Positions 22,178-31,128 of a stretch of DNA of 64,000 bases are shown here, in pieces; position 1 is the stretch's first letter; each line of letters begins with the position of its first letter. The notes under the pieces are model-generated. The model had not been told where the DNA came from, ran no database searches, and saw nothing but the letters and a program-made list of their open reading frames with translations. Source of the DNA: Acuticoccus mangrovi. Its GTDB lineage: Bacteria > Pseudomonadota > Alphaproteobacteria > Rhizobiales > Amorphaceae. The stretch covers positions 310,001-374,000 of the forward strand of contig NZ_JAEKJA010000001.1 in NCBI RefSeq assembly GCF_016411865.1, given 5' to 3'. The position numbers and the translations under genes were made by a program.

Positions 22178-23407
22178 ATGGACTTCTCTCACAGCCCCAA
22201 GGTGGAGGCGATGCGCGCGCGCCTCTCCGCCTTCATGGCCGAGCACGTGGCGCCCGCCGATGCCGCCTGGCACGAGAGCGCCGCCCGCGGCGTCTTTCCC
22301 GAAGCGCTCGTGGACGGACTCAAGGAGAAGGCGAAGGCGGAGGGGCTATGGAACCTCTTCCTCCCCGGCCTCAAGGACGACGAGCCCGGAACGCGTCTCA
22401 CCAACGTCGAATATGCGCCGCTCGCCGAGATTATGGGCCGGCTGCCGTGGGCGCCGGAGGTGTTCAACTGCAACGCCCCCGATACCGGCAACATGGAGAT
22501 CCTGCACCTCTTCGCGACGCCGGAGCAGCGCGAGCGGTGGCTGATGCCGCTGCTGAACGGGGCGATCCGCTCCGGCGTGTCGATCACCGAGCCGGACGTC
22601 GCCTCCTCGGACCCGACGAACCTCGAGACCACCATCGTGCGCGACGGCGACGACTACGTGATCAACGGGCGCAAGTGGTTCACCACCGGCGCGCTGCATC
22701 CGAAGTTCGCCTTCACGCTGGTGATGGGCATCTCGAACACCGAGCCGGAGGCGCCGCGCCACGAGCGGCACAGCTTCGTCATCGTGCCGGCGGACGCGCC
22801 GGGTCTCACCGTGGTGCGCAATTTGCCGATCATGCAGCACTTCGCCGTGGAGGGGCACTGCGAGGTGCGCTTCGACGACGTGCGGGTGCCCGCCTCGAAC
22901 ATCCTCGGCGAGGCGGGGGCGGGGTTCGCAATCGCCCAGGCGCGGCTCGGGCCGGGGCGCATCCACCACTGCATGCGCACCATCGGCCAGTGCGAGCTGG
23001 CGCTGGAGCTGATGTGCGAGCGGGCCCTGTCGCGCTCCACCTTCGGCCGCCCGCTCGCCGACTACGCCAACCTCCAGGACTGGATCGCGATGTCGCGCAT
23101 CGAGATCGATCAAGCGCGCCTCCTCAACCTCCACGCCGCCTGGACCATGGACACCAAGGGCAACAAGGCGGCCCGCACCGAGGTGTCGGCCATCAAGGTG
23201 GCGGCGGCGCAGCTCCAGACGCGGGTGATCGACCGGGCGATGCAGGTGTTCGGCGCCATGGGCCTCACCGACGACACGCCGCTCGCGGGCCTGTGGACCT
23301 GGGGCCGAGCGCTGCGCTTCATCGACGGGCCGGACGAGGTGCACCTGCGCGGCATCGCGCGCGCCGAGCTGAAGGCGGCGGGCGCGCGCCGGCAGGGTGG
23401 CGGCTGA
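22178..23407 (+). CDS. Acyl-CoA dehydrogenase
   Basis: FAD-dependent enzyme of 409 residues with an N-terminal helical domain, a central beta domain (SGVSITEPDVASSDPTNLET; DDYVINGRKWFTTGA) and a C-terminal helical domain with RIHHCMRTIGQCELALELMC, RSTFGRPLADYANLQD and VFGAMGLTDDTPLAG. The N-terminal ~90 residues (MDFSHSPKVEAMRARLSAFM) place it in the larger ACAD10/11-like bacterial group. RBS AAGGAAA lies before the ATG. Co-transcribed with the SDR gene. Confidence 0.88.
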   Translation: MDFSHSPKVEAMRARLSAFMAEHVAPADAAWHESAARGVFPEALVDGLKEKAKAEGLWNLFLPGLKDDEPGTRLTNVEYAPLAEIMGRLPWAPEVFNCNAPDTGNMEILHLFATPEQRERWLMPLLNGAIRSGVSITEPDVASSDPTNLETTIVRDGDDYVINGRKWFTTGALHPKFAFTLVMGISNTEPEAPRHERHSFVIVPADAPGLTVVRNLPIMQHFAVEGHCEVRFDDVRVPASNILGEAGAGFAIAQARLGPGRIHHCMRTIGQCELALELMCERALSRSTFGRPLADYANLQDWIAMSRIEIDQARLLNLHAAWTMDTKGNKAARTEVSAIKVAAAQLQTRVIDRAMQVFGAMGLTDDTPLAGLWTWGRALRFIDGPDEVHLRGIARAELKAAGARRQGGG

Positions 23408-23470
23408 GCCTCCGGCGCAGCCCGGCGGCGGGCGCATATCGGCTCCTCTCCAAAATGCCGCGGGCGAGAA

Positions 23471-23499
23471 TTGACAGCGTGCCGATGCGGCTCAACCAT
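23471..23499 (+). promoter_or_regulatory. Candidate sigma-70 promoter of the ABC importer operon
   Basis: A perfect -35 TTGACA at 23471-23476, a 17-base spacer and a weak -10 AACCAT at 23494-23499, 52 bp before the binding-protein start. The -10 matches consensus at only half of its positions. Confidence 0.4.
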
Positions 23500-23550
23500 C
23501 GCGCCGACGGCCGCTATTCCGCCTGCCGCCGACATCATGGATGATGGAAC

Positions 23551-25149
23551 ATGACGTTCGCTCTCAGCCGCCGCACGCTTCTCGCCTCCACCGCCGCCGT
23601 GGCGCTCCCCTCGTGGCTGCGCGTGCCGGCGGCGTTCGCCCAGACCAAGGGGGGCACGCTCGTCGTCGCCGCCGACACCGAGCCGCGAAGCCTCAACCCG
23701 GCGATCGTCGCCTCCAACGGCGTCTTCTACGTCGCCTCCAAGGTGGTCGAGCCACTCGCCGAGATGGACTATCAGACGGGCCTGCGCCCGCTGCTCGCGA
23801 GGAGCTGGGACGCCTCCGACGACGGCCTCTCCTTCACCATCCACCTGCGCGAGGGGGTGACGTGGCACGACGGCGAGCCCTTCACCGCCGCCGACGTCGC
23901 CTTCTCGGCGATGGAGGTCTGGAAGCCGCTGCAAAATCTCGGCCGCGTGGTGTTCAAGGATCTCGAAACCGTCGACACCCCGGACGACCACACCGCGATC
24001 CTGCGCTTCGCCGTGCCGACGCCGGGCCAGCTCATCGAGAACGCCCTTCCGGCGCTGACGTCGGTGCTGCCCAAGCACGTCTACGCGGATGGCGACATCG
24101 CCGAGAACCCGGCGAACCTCGAACCAATCGGCACGGGCCCCTTCAAGTTCGCCGAGCACAAGCCGGGCGAGTTCTACCGCCTCGTGCGCAACGAAGACTA
24201 TTGGGAGGAGGGCAAGCCCTATCTCGACGAGATCGTCTACCGCGTGCTGCCCGACGCGAGCGCCAAGTCCGCCGCGATCGAGACGGGGGAGATCGATCTC
24301 ACCGCCTTCTCCGCCGTGCCGCTGACCGACCTCGCCCGGCTCGAGGCGACCGACGGGGTGACGGTGATCCCGGGCGGCTACGAGGGCATCACCTACGACC
24401 TCACGGTGGAGATCAACCACCGCAACCCGATCCTCGCCAACGTGGACGTGCGCAAGGCGATCGCCCACGCCATCGACCGCAACTTCATCGTCGACGTGAT
24501 CTTCCTCGGCTACGCGCGGGCGGCGACGGGGCTGGTGCCGGCGAGCGCTGAGGCCTTCTATACCGACGACGTCACCCTCTACGACTTCGATCCCGCCGCC
24601 GCCGAGGCGCTGCTCGACGAGGCGGGCTATCCGCGGGGGAGCGACGGGACGCGCTTCAGCGTGAGCCTGCGGCCGGCGCCCTGGTTCAACGAGAGCCGCG
24701 CCGCCGGCGACTACGTGAAGCAGGCGCTGCAGCGGGTCGGCATCGCCGTGGAGCTCGTGAGCGCCGATCCGGGCGGGCACATCAAGGCGGTCTACACCGA
24801 TCACGACTTCGATCTCGCGATCGGCACGCCGGTGTGGCGCAACGACCCGGCGATCTCCACCACGGTGCTCTATCAGGGCGGCTTGCCGCCGGGCGTGCCG
24901 TTCGCCAACCAGTACGGCTACGACAGCGCCGAGATGAACGAGCTCATCGCCGCGGGGGCGAGCGAGGTGGACCCGGCCGCCCGCGTCGCGATCTATGCCG
25001 ACATGCAGCGCCTCGCGGCCGACGAGCTACCGCTGTTGCCGCTGGTGGAGTTCACCTTCACCACGGTGGCGCGCGAGCGGGTGCAGAACGTCGCCAACAA
25101 CCCGCGTTGGGCGACCTCGGGCTGGGCGGACGTCTGGCTCGACGCGTGA
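23551..25149 (+). CDS. ABC transporter substrate-binding protein, family 5
   Basis: Periplasmic solute-binding protein of the peptide/nickel/opine class (DppA/OppA-like), 532 residues. The N-terminus FALSRRTLLASTAAVALP has the SRRTLL pattern of a Tat signal. GGTLVVAADTEPRSLNPAI, NGVFYVASKVVEPLAEMD, GVTWHDGEPFTAADVAFS and IGTGPFKFAEHKPGEFYRL are family signatures. Ligand unknown. It overlaps the first permease by 4 bp (GTGA). No ATPase follows the permeases. Confidence 0.9.
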   Translation: MTFALSRRTLLASTAAVALPSWLRVPAAFAQTKGGTLVVAADTEPRSLNPAIVASNGVFYVASKVVEPLAEMDYQTGLRPLLARSWDASDDGLSFTIHLREGVTWHDGEPFTAADVAFSAMEVWKPLQNLGRVVFKDLETVDTPDDHTAILRFAVPTPGQLIENALPALTSVLPKHVYADGDIAENPANLEPIGTGPFKFAEHKPGEFYRLVRNEDYWEEGKPYLDEIVYRVLPDASAKSAAIETGEIDLTAFSAVPLTDLARLEATDGVTVIPGGYEGITYDLTVEINHRNPILANVDVRKAIAHAIDRNFIVDVIFLGYARAATGLVPASAEAFYTDDVTLYDFDPAAAEALLDEAGYPRGSDGTRFSVSLRPAPWFNESRAAGDYVKQALQRVGIAVELVSADPGGHIKAVYTDHDFDLAIGTPVWRNDPAISTTVLYQGGLPPGVPFANQYGYDSAEMNELIAAGASEVDPAARVAIYADMQRLAADELPLLPLVEFTFTTVARERVQNVANNPRWATSGWADVWLDA

Positions 25150-26144
25150 GGGGGGCGGCAGAGGCCGCGGCCCGCATCGGCGCTGCTCTCGGACAGCGCG
25201 TCGTCGTTCTCCTCATCGTGGCGGTGGCGGTGTTCGCGCTGCTCGAGGTGGCGAAGGGCGACGCGGTGGACGCCTACCTCGCGCAGACCGGGGGCGGCGA
25301 TGCCGGCTATGCCGAGACGCTGCGGCAGAGCTTCGGCCTCGCCGGCACAGTGCCGGACCGCCTCTTCACCTATCTCGGCCGTCTCGTCCGCCTCGATCTC
25401 GGCACGTCGGTGGCGTTCGGGCGACCGGTGACGCAGGTGCTCGCCGAGCGCTTGCCGATCACGCTGATCCTGATGGGAAGCGCCCTGCTGATCACCTCGG
25501 TGGTGGGCACGATCCTCGGCATCGTCGCCTCGCGCCGGCCGGGCGGGGTGGTGGACACGCTGGTGATCACGGTGGCGCTGGTGCTCAACGCGACGCCGGG
25601 TTTTTTGGTCGCCCTCGTCGGGCTCCTGGTGTTCGCGGTGATGCTGCGGTGGCTGCCGGTCGGGGGGATCGGCACGATCGGGCGCGCCGAGGGGTCGCCG
25701 GCACTCGACATGGTGCGCCACCTGGTGTTGCCGGTGAGTACGCTGGCGCTCACCTATCTCGCCCTCTACGTGCGCGTCACGCGGGCGGCGATGATCGAGA
25801 TGGCGGGGGCCGACATGGTGCGCACGGCGCGGGCCAAGGGGCTCGGCGGCCGCCGTCTTCTGCTGCGGCACGAGCTGCGGCCGGCGCTGATGCCCATCGT
25901 CACCCTCATCGGCGTGCAAGGCAGCGCGATGCTCGGCGGCTCGGTGGTGGTGGAGACGGTGTTCGCGGTGCCGGGCTACGGTAGCCTCGCGGCGATGGCG
26001 GTCGCCCAGCGCGACACGCTGCTTCTCGCCGGGGTGGTGCTGTCGGGCGCGGTGCTCGTCGTCGCGGTCAACGCCCTGGTCGACATTCTCTACGGGGTGA
26101 TCGACCCGCGCGTGCGGCTCGCCGGGGCGGCGGGAAGGGGCTGA
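25146..26144 (+). CDS. ABC transporter permease (DppB type)
   Basis: Inner-membrane subunit of the family 5 importer, 332 residues. GTG 25146 overlaps the binding-protein stop. Hydrophobic segments occur at about 17-30, 95-125, 135-165, 190-220, 260-285 and 300-320. The coupling motif (EMAGADMVRTARAKGLG, then ELRPALMPIVTLIG) is the EAA loop that contacts the ATPase. VAFGRPVTQVLAERLPITL is typical of DppB. It is followed after one base by the second permease. Confidence 0.88.
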   Translation: MRGAAEAAARIGAALGQRVVVLLIVAVAVFALLEVAKGDAVDAYLAQTGGGDAGYAETLRQSFGLAGTVPDRLFTYLGRLVRLDLGTSVAFGRPVTQVLAERLPITLILMGSALLITSVVGTILGIVASRRPGGVVDTLVITVALVLNATPGFLVALVGLLVFAVMLRWLPVGGIGTIGRAEGSPALDMVRHLVLPVSTLALTYLALYVRVTRAAMIEMAGADMVRTARAKGLGGRRLLLRHELRPALMPIVTLIGVQGSAMLGGSVVVETVFAVPGYGSLAAMAVAQRDTLLLAGVVLSGAVLVVAVNALVDILYGVIDPRVRLAGAAGRG

Positions 26145-26145
26145 G

Positions 26146-26937
26146 ATGCGCGTCGCCTCGCTGATCGGAGGGGGCCTCGTATGCCTGGTGGTGCTCGTGG
26201 CGGTGTTCGCCTCGCAGATCGCCCCGGGCGATCCGGCGGCGATGGTGGCGCGGCCGATGCTGCCGCTCTTCTCGCCCGGCCACCTCTTCGGCACCGACCA
26301 GTTCGGGCGCGACGTGTTGGCGGGGGTGGTGCACGGCGCGCGGATCTCGCTGCTCGTGGGGGTGGCGGCGGCGCTCGCGACGCTCGGCCTCGGCACCGCC
26401 GTCGGGCTTGCGGCGGGCTTTCTCGGCGGTTTCGCGGACGCCGTCGCGATGCGCGTCACCGAGGCGTTTCAGACGGTGCCGACCTTCTTGCTGGCGCTCG
26501 CCCTCTGCGGCGTGATGGGAGCCTCGCTCACCACCATCGTCGTGGCGATCGCGATCGCGTCGTGGCCGCTGTCGGCACGGCTCGTGCGCGGCGAGGTCCT
26601 CCGGTTGCGCACTCTCGAATATGTCGATGCGGCGCGGATGGCGGGGCTACGGCCGCTCTCGATCGCGCTCACCGTGGTGATGCCGGGGGCGCTGGTGCCG
26701 GTCGCGGCGTTGTTCGGGGTCACGGTCGGGGAGGCGATCCTGGTGGAGAGCGCGCTGTCGTTCCTCGGCCTCGGCGATCCCAACGTGTTCAGCTGGGGGG
26801 CGATGGTCGCCAACGGGCGGACGCTGATGCGGACGGCGCCGGCGGTCGCGCTGCTGCCGGGAATGGCGATCGCGGTGACGGTGCTCGGTATCAGCCTGCT
26901 GGGCGATCGATTTGCCACGCGGCAGCGGCCGTCATAG
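26146..26937 (+). CDS. ABC transporter permease (DppC type)
   Basis: Second permease subunit, 263 residues. GTDQFGRDVLAGVVHGARIS near residues 47-66 is the DppC signature, VDAARMAGLRPLSIAL with MPGALVPVA the EAA loop, and SALSFLGLGDPNVFSWGAMV the C-terminal signature. Starts one base after the first permease stop. The usual two ATPase genes are absent; the next gene is on the other strand, so ATPases must come from elsewhere. Confidence 0.88.
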   Translation: MRVASLIGGGLVCLVVLVAVFASQIAPGDPAAMVARPMLPLFSPGHLFGTDQFGRDVLAGVVHGARISLLVGVAAALATLGLGTAVGLAAGFLGGFADAVAMRVTEAFQTVPTFLLALALCGVMGASLTTIVVAIAIASWPLSARLVRGEVLRLRTLEYVDAARMAGLRPLSIALTVVMPGALVPVAALFGVTVGEAILVESALSFLGLGDPNVFSWGAMVANGRTLMRTAPAVALLPGMAIAVTVLGISLLGDRFATRQRPS

Positions 26938-27059
26938 CCGTCTCCGCTGGCAATCGTCTCAAAACGCGGTGTGCGGTGTGGACGGGCGTGGTCCGCGCTG
27001 GGCGCGCTCGGGCCTCATGCCGGTGCGCCGGGGTCTGGTCGCGCCGTGGCGCGGCAGGA

Positions 27060-27884
27060 TCAAACGTCGCGCTGGAACGGGCGACTGCTGTGACGGCCAC
27101 CGAGGCCGTGGGAGCTCGAGGAGGCGACGAGCGAGAGATTGGGGACGTCCGCCTTCTCGCTCCGATCGTCGTCGCGGCGCTGTTCGGCCGGAGGCGCGAT
27201 CTCGCACGGCTGACGCTCGCAGATGAAAGCGTAGCCGGCGAAGCGCTTGGCGTCGATCACGTCGTAGCCGAGGCGCTGGCGCAGCTTCTTGCGCAGCTTG
27301 CTGATGTGACCTTCGATCACCGTCTCGTCGACGTTCTCGTTGAAGAGGCCGTAGATGGCGTTGAAGAGCTGCGTCTTCGTGATCCGCCGGCGCCTGTGTT
27401 TGACGAGATATTCCAGGATCTGGCGTTCGCGGCGGGGCAGCTCCAGCGGCTCGCCGTCGACGGTGGGGTCGCGGGAATCGAAGTAGACGGTGAGGCGGCC
27501 GAAGTCGGCCTGCTCGCGCGCGTCGTTGGAGCGGCGCCAGATGGCGTGGGCGCGGGCGACGAGTTCGCGCACCGGCGCGGGCTTCTTTACCACATCGTCG
27601 ACCCCGACGTTGAAGAGAGACAGCGTCTCGTCGAGGCCGCGCTCTTCCTTGAGGGCGATGATGGGGGTCTTGCCGCGCGGGCGGATGAGGGCCGGGATTC
27701 CGAGCCGATCCTCCGTCTCGCCGACGATGATGGCTTGGACGGCGTTGATGTCGCTGTCGGACAGCGACTGGAGCCAATCGACGAAGTCGTGACCGGCGAA
27801 CGTGGTGCACGCGAGACCTTCGCGGTCAAACCCGGACTTGTAGCCGTTGGCGACGACATCTCGAGAATCGATGACGATGTACAC
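27060..27884 (-). CDS. ftcR: Flagellar transcriptional regulator FtcR (Rem-like)
   Basis: OmpR-type transcription factor known in Brucella and Sinorhizobium (Rem) as master regulator of flagellar genes. The GTG start at 27884 has AAAGG upstream. The receiver-like domain (MYIVIDSRDVVANGYKSGFD onward) shows GETEDR (IIVGETEDR, about 52-60) where the phosphoacceptor Asp normally sits, so phosphorylation control looks absent. The effector domain (LPRRERQILEYLVKHRRRRI; KTQLFNAIYGLFNENVDETV; EGHISKLRKKLRQRLGY) is a winged helix close to FtcR. A ~45-residue C-terminal tail after YAFICERQ is longer than I expect. Its 290-bp upstream region has direct repeats. No flagellar structural genes are in the window. 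Confidence 0.85.
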   Translation of the reverse strand: MYIVIDSRDVVANGYKSGFDREGLACTTFAGHDFVDWLQSLSDSDINAVQAIIVGETEDRLGIPALIRPRGKTPIIALKEERGLDETLSLFNVGVDDVVKKPAPVRELVARAHAIWRRSNDAREQADFGRLTVYFDSRDPTVDGEPLELPRRERQILEYLVKHRRRRITKTQLFNAIYGLFNENVDETVIEGHISKLRKKLRQRLGYDVIDAKRFAGYAFICERQPCEIAPPAEQRRDDDRSEKADVPNLSLVASSSSHGLGGRHSSRPFQRDV

Positions 27885-28019
27885 GGTGCGTTACCTTTCG
27901 ATTGTGGCGCGGGCGCTCGGCTCGATCGCAGGCATGGAATGAGCGTTCTCGCCATCTCCTGATCGGATCGAGGGGGCCTGGTCTGTCGAACGAGACGAGC
28001 ATGGACGGACCTTAATCCA

Positions 28020-28059
28020 ATTGCAACCATATATTGCAACCAGCGGGCGAAAATTCGCC
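28020..28059. promoter_or_regulatory. Direct repeat and palindrome upstream of ftcR
   Basis: ATTGCAACCA occurs twice (28020-28029 and 28033-28042, 13-bp period), followed by the palindrome GGCGAAAATTCGCC at 28046-28059. This is an A/T-rich patch in a GC-rich gap and lies 136-175 bp before the ftcR start. Tandem half-sites with about one-turn spacing are the form OmpR-type dimers bind, so autoregulation by FtcR is possible. Confidence 0.45.
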
Positions 28060-28173
28060 TATTAGATGATTCGTGAGCCATGCAGGGGGTGCGTTGCGTG
28101 CCCTCGCATGGAGAATGGACGTGCACAGAGCCGCTGGTGCTGCGCCGATAGGTCCCGTCCCGACGGAAGGTGG

Positions 28174-28560
28174 TCAGGCCGGCTGGAACACCGACTCGAT
28201 TTTGCCCTTCAGCGTCTGCGCATTGAAGGGTTTCACGATGTAGTTGTTCACGCCGGCTTTCTTCGCGGCCACGACGTTCTCCGACTTCGCCTCCGCCGTC
28301 ACCATGATGAAGGGGAGCTCGGCGAGATCGGGATCGGCGCGGACCTGCTTCAGCAGCTCGTATCCCGTCATCGGTTCCATGTTCCAATCGGAGATCACGA
28401 GACCGTATTTCTTTTCCTTGAGCTTCTGAAACGCCTCGCCGCCATCGGCCGCATCGTCGACGTCTTCGAAGCCGATCTGCCGAAGCAGGTTCTTGATGAT
28501 GCGGATCATGGTTTTGTAGTCGTCGACAACCAGAACGGGCATCTTGAGATCGAGAGACAT
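28174..28560 (-). CDS. cheY: Chemotaxis response regulator CheY
   Basis: Single receiver domain of 128 residues that binds the flagellar switch when phosphorylated. The acidic pair Asp13/Asp14 (VVDD), phosphoacceptor Asp58 (VISDWN), Thr88 (MVTAE) and Lys110 (IVKPF) are all present. Close to the CheY of flagellated alphaproteobacteria. Divergent from cheZ with 186 bp between, and 289 bp upstream of ftcR in the same direction. Confidence 0.93.
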   Translation of the reverse strand: MSLDLKMPVLVVDDYKTMIRIIKNLLRQIGFEDVDDAADGGEAFQKLKEKKYGLVISDWNMEPMTGYELLKQVRADPDLAELPFIMVTAEAKSENVVAAKKAGVNNYIVKPFNAQTLKGKIESVFQPA

Positions 28561-28746
28561 GGAGCGCTCCGCGAGTGAGTAGGATCGGGTATGGCGGTTT
28601 TTCTTTCAGCCAGTGTTTTAGTCGAGAGCGCTTGCTTGAGCCTGTCAGTGAGCCTTGCTCCGACCTGAGAACACACGCCGAGCCAGATTGTAAACGCACT
28701 TCATGCGTGTATCATGCCGCCGTGTGTAGAGGGGAGCCGACGAACT

Positions 28747-29400
28747 ATGCCCAGACCATACAGGGTCGAGATTGCTGAGGCGAAGCGGCTGGCTGGCGGC
28801 TCGCCGATGTCGCATCAGGTGGACCATATTCTGCGCGAGCTCCACACGCTCCGCGGCCAGTCCACCAAGAGCGAGCCCGTGGAGAACGCCATCGCCCTAT
28901 GGAGCGGCGTCGACGACATCCAGAAGCGCATCGAGGTGACGAAGAACGAGATCGGCGCGCTCTACGCCCACGGCGTGGCGGACGCCGGCAACAGCCGGGC
29001 TGCGGACGAATTGCGGGCCGTCGTCACCGGAACCGAGAGCGCCACCGACACCATCCTCGCCGCGGCCGAGACCATCGACAATCTGGTCCAGCCGGCGCTG
29101 AGCGGCCCGCCCGGGCCCGGGCGGGAGAAGGCGCAGACCATCGCGGACGCCGTGGTGCAGATCTTCGAGGCCTGCAACTTCCAGGACATCACCGGTCAAC
29201 GCATCGCCAAGGTGGTGGATTCGCTGCAGTTCATCGAGGAGCGCATCGGCTCGATGGTGGACGTGTGGAAGACGCTGGACCTCACGATGCCGGTGGAGCC
29301 GCGCAAGGAGAAGACCGATCGCGACCTCCTCAACGGGCCGGCGCTCGAGAGCGATCACGGGGTGGTCAGCCAGGACGACGTGGACGCGCTGTTCGGCTGA
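28747..29400 (+). CDS. cheZ: Protein phosphatase CheZ
   Basis: Dephosphorylates CheY-P. The signature EACNFQDITGQRIAKVVDSL carries the catalytic Asp/Gln pair, and the C-terminal VVSQDDVDALFG is the CheY-binding tail. The long helical middle (VENAIALWSGVDDIQKRIEV and following) forms the four-helix bundle. The start at ATG 28747 (MPRPYRVEIAEAKRL) is preferred; ATG 28807 (MSHQVDHIL) is the alternative, as no strong ribosome site marks either. 217 residues. It pairs with the divergent cheY. Confidence 0.88.
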   Translation: MPRPYRVEIAEAKRLAGGSPMSHQVDHILRELHTLRGQSTKSEPVENAIALWSGVDDIQKRIEVTKNEIGALYAHGVADAGNSRAADELRAVVTGTESATDTILAAAETIDNLVQPALSGPPGPGREKAQTIADAVVQIFEACNFQDITGQRIAKVVDSLQFIEERIGSMVDVWKTLDLTMPVEPRKEKTDRDLLNGPALESDHGVVSQDDVDALFG

Positions 29401-29599
29401 CGGAGCGGCGGCGATCTTCCGCACGCCCCGATGGCCGACCGTCGGGGGACACACACGAGCGCATTCAGGACGGGGCGAGGCCCGGTCATCCGCCCGGAAT
29501 GCGCGATCGGGACGACAGCAGCGGAGGGATCGATCAGCGCGAGTTCATCGCACCGGGCTCCGCGCGCAGGATCATCCGCCGACCGCGGCTCATTCGAGG

Positions 29600-29932
29600 C
29601 TAGACGAGGCCGAGCCCCCAGGCGCTCGCACCGAGAAGCGCCAGGATCTGCAGCGCGAGGATGGCCCGGAGCAGCGAGCGAAACGGCTCCTTGCGCGTCT
29701 TGTGGTGCACCGTACGGGAGACGGCCACCATCGCCGGAGCCCCGCCGAGAGCGGCGAGCGTCAGAAGCGCCCGCTCCGGAACGCGCCGGCGCCCCGCGAT
29801 GGCCGCCCGCTTGTCGGCGACGAACACCGCGACACTCGCAACGTTGATCAGCAGCACGAAGGTGGCGAGCGCCACAAGAAGACCCACGACGACGCCCCGC
29901 CACCCGATGGCCGGCGGGATGGCTTCGAACAT
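29600..29932 (-). CDS. DUF1294 membrane protein (110 aa)
   Basis: Small inner-membrane protein with hydrophobic segments at about 12-38, 55-70 and 90-108. The conserved block FVADKRAAIAGRRRVPERAL and LLTLAALGGAPAMVAVSR followed by HHKTRKEPFRSL is the DUF1294 signature. Function unknown. The RBS is not clear. It may be the last gene of a minus-strand run that starts with the MoxR gene at 37 kb. Confidence 0.85.
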   Translation of the reverse strand: MFEAIPPAIGWRGVVVGLLVALATFVLLINVASVAVFVADKRAAIAGRRRVPERALLTLAALGGAPAMVAVSRTVHHKTRKEPFRSLLRAILALQILALLGASAWGLGLV

Positions 29933-30019
29933 CCCCGTGGCCTCACCTCAGCCCCGTCCCGATCGCGTCCGAGGGGACGCGGCGGGCGGTGATCGCTCGG
30001 CCCGTGGCGGACCTGACGA

Positions 30020-31030
30020 TCAGCGCGCTTGTGGCACACCGCTCCCCAGGCTGTCGAGAATTGCCGCTGCGACCCGCGCCGTGTCGGTGTGGTGCACCAT
30101 GTGACCGGCCTCCGCGATCGGCACGAAGCGCGCGTGCGGGCAGGCGCCGGCGAGGCGGGCCGACTGAGACGCGGTCGGGAAGATCTGGTCCTTCTCCCCG
30201 GCGATCAGCGTCGTCGGTACGGCGAGCTCGCCATAGCGGGAGGAGAGTTGCTCCACCGCCGGCTCCATCGCCGCGATGTCTCTGAGGCTCGCGTGGAGCT
30301 GGCTCGGGCGGGACGCCATCGATGGCGAAAACAGCGCGTTGAAGGCGTCCGTCGGCTCGTCAGGCGCAAACATCCGCCGGATCAGCGACGGCATCGCCGC
30401 CCGTGCGAGGCTCGGCATCACGGTCGAGCGCAGCACCCGCCCCACCCCCGGCACGGAGGGGAGGAGGCCGCCCGCTCCGGCGACGGTGGATCCCGCAAAG
30501 AAGACCCCGCCGACGAGCACCAGCGCGCGCGCCGCGGGCGGGCGGAAGAGCGCCATATGGAGCGCCGGCAGGACGCCGAACGAGTGGCCGACCACGGTCG
30601 CCTCGGGGACGCCGAGCCGCTCCAGCAGCGCGGCGAAGAGCGAAGCCTGGCGCCGCGGCGTCCACGTGACGCGGCTCGAGCCCACCGAGTGGCCGTATCC
30701 CGGCCGGTCGATCGCGATCACCCGCGCGTGAGGGGTGAGCGCATCGATGAGCCCGCTCGCGATCCAATCGAGGATCGAGGAGCCGACACCATGGATCAGA
30801 AGGACCGGAGGCCCCGACCCGACGTCGAGCACGTGGAGGCGGCTGCCCCCCATGCGCACGAAGCGGCCGACGGGCGGGAACGCCGTTTCCGCGGTTCGGC
30901 GTTGGTGGGCCTCGAGAAGCGCGGTGCCGACGAGCGCGGCACCGCCGTAGATGAGGGCGGCCCGACCCCAGCCCGCCTCGGAGCGGGCCGGTGTCTCGAT
31001 CGGCGGTTCAGCCATTCGCTCGTCCCTCAT
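30020..31030 (-). CDS. Alpha/beta hydrolase
   Basis: 336-residue hydrolase of the esterase/haloalkane-type fold. An N-terminal hydrophobic segment (WGRAALIYGGAALVGTALLE, about 21-40) suggests an uncleaved membrane anchor. VLLIHGVGSSILDW is the oxyanion-hole loop, VVGHSFGVLPAL the nucleophile elbow (Ser), GEKDQIFP the catalytic Asp, and AEAGHMVHHTD the catalytic His. Start ATG 31030 is preceded by GGGAGGGGG; a second ATG at 31015 is possible. Substrate unknown. Confidence 0.85.
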   Translation of the reverse strand: MRDERMAEPPIETPARSEAGWGRAALIYGGAALVGTALLEAHQRRTAETAFPPVGRFVRMGGSRLHVLDVGSGPPVLLIHGVGSSILDWIASGLIDALTPHARVIAIDRPGYGHSVGSSRVTWTPRRQASLFAALLERLGVPEATVVGHSFGVLPALHMALFRPPAARALVLVGGVFFAGSTVAGAGGLLPSVPGVGRVLRSTVMPSLARAAMPSLIRRMFAPDEPTDAFNALFSPSMASRPSQLHASLRDIAAMEPAVEQLSSRYGELAVPTTLIAGEKDQIFPTASQSARLAGACPHARFVPIAEAGHMVHHTDTARVAAAILDSLGSGVPQAR

Positions 31031-31128
31031 GCCCCCTCCCGATCCTCCGTCGCCATCAACGGGAGGTTAGGCGGATCGTTCCGCCCGCGGGGCCGATCCT
31101 GTGCGGACAAGGCCCCGCCGGCATCGCA

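Noticed and set aside
20033-22273. Long open frames on both strands over cobC, its upstream gap and the SDR gene
   Set aside because: The only recognisable proteins are CobC and the SDR enzyme; the rest is GC-driven open reading without conserved sequence.
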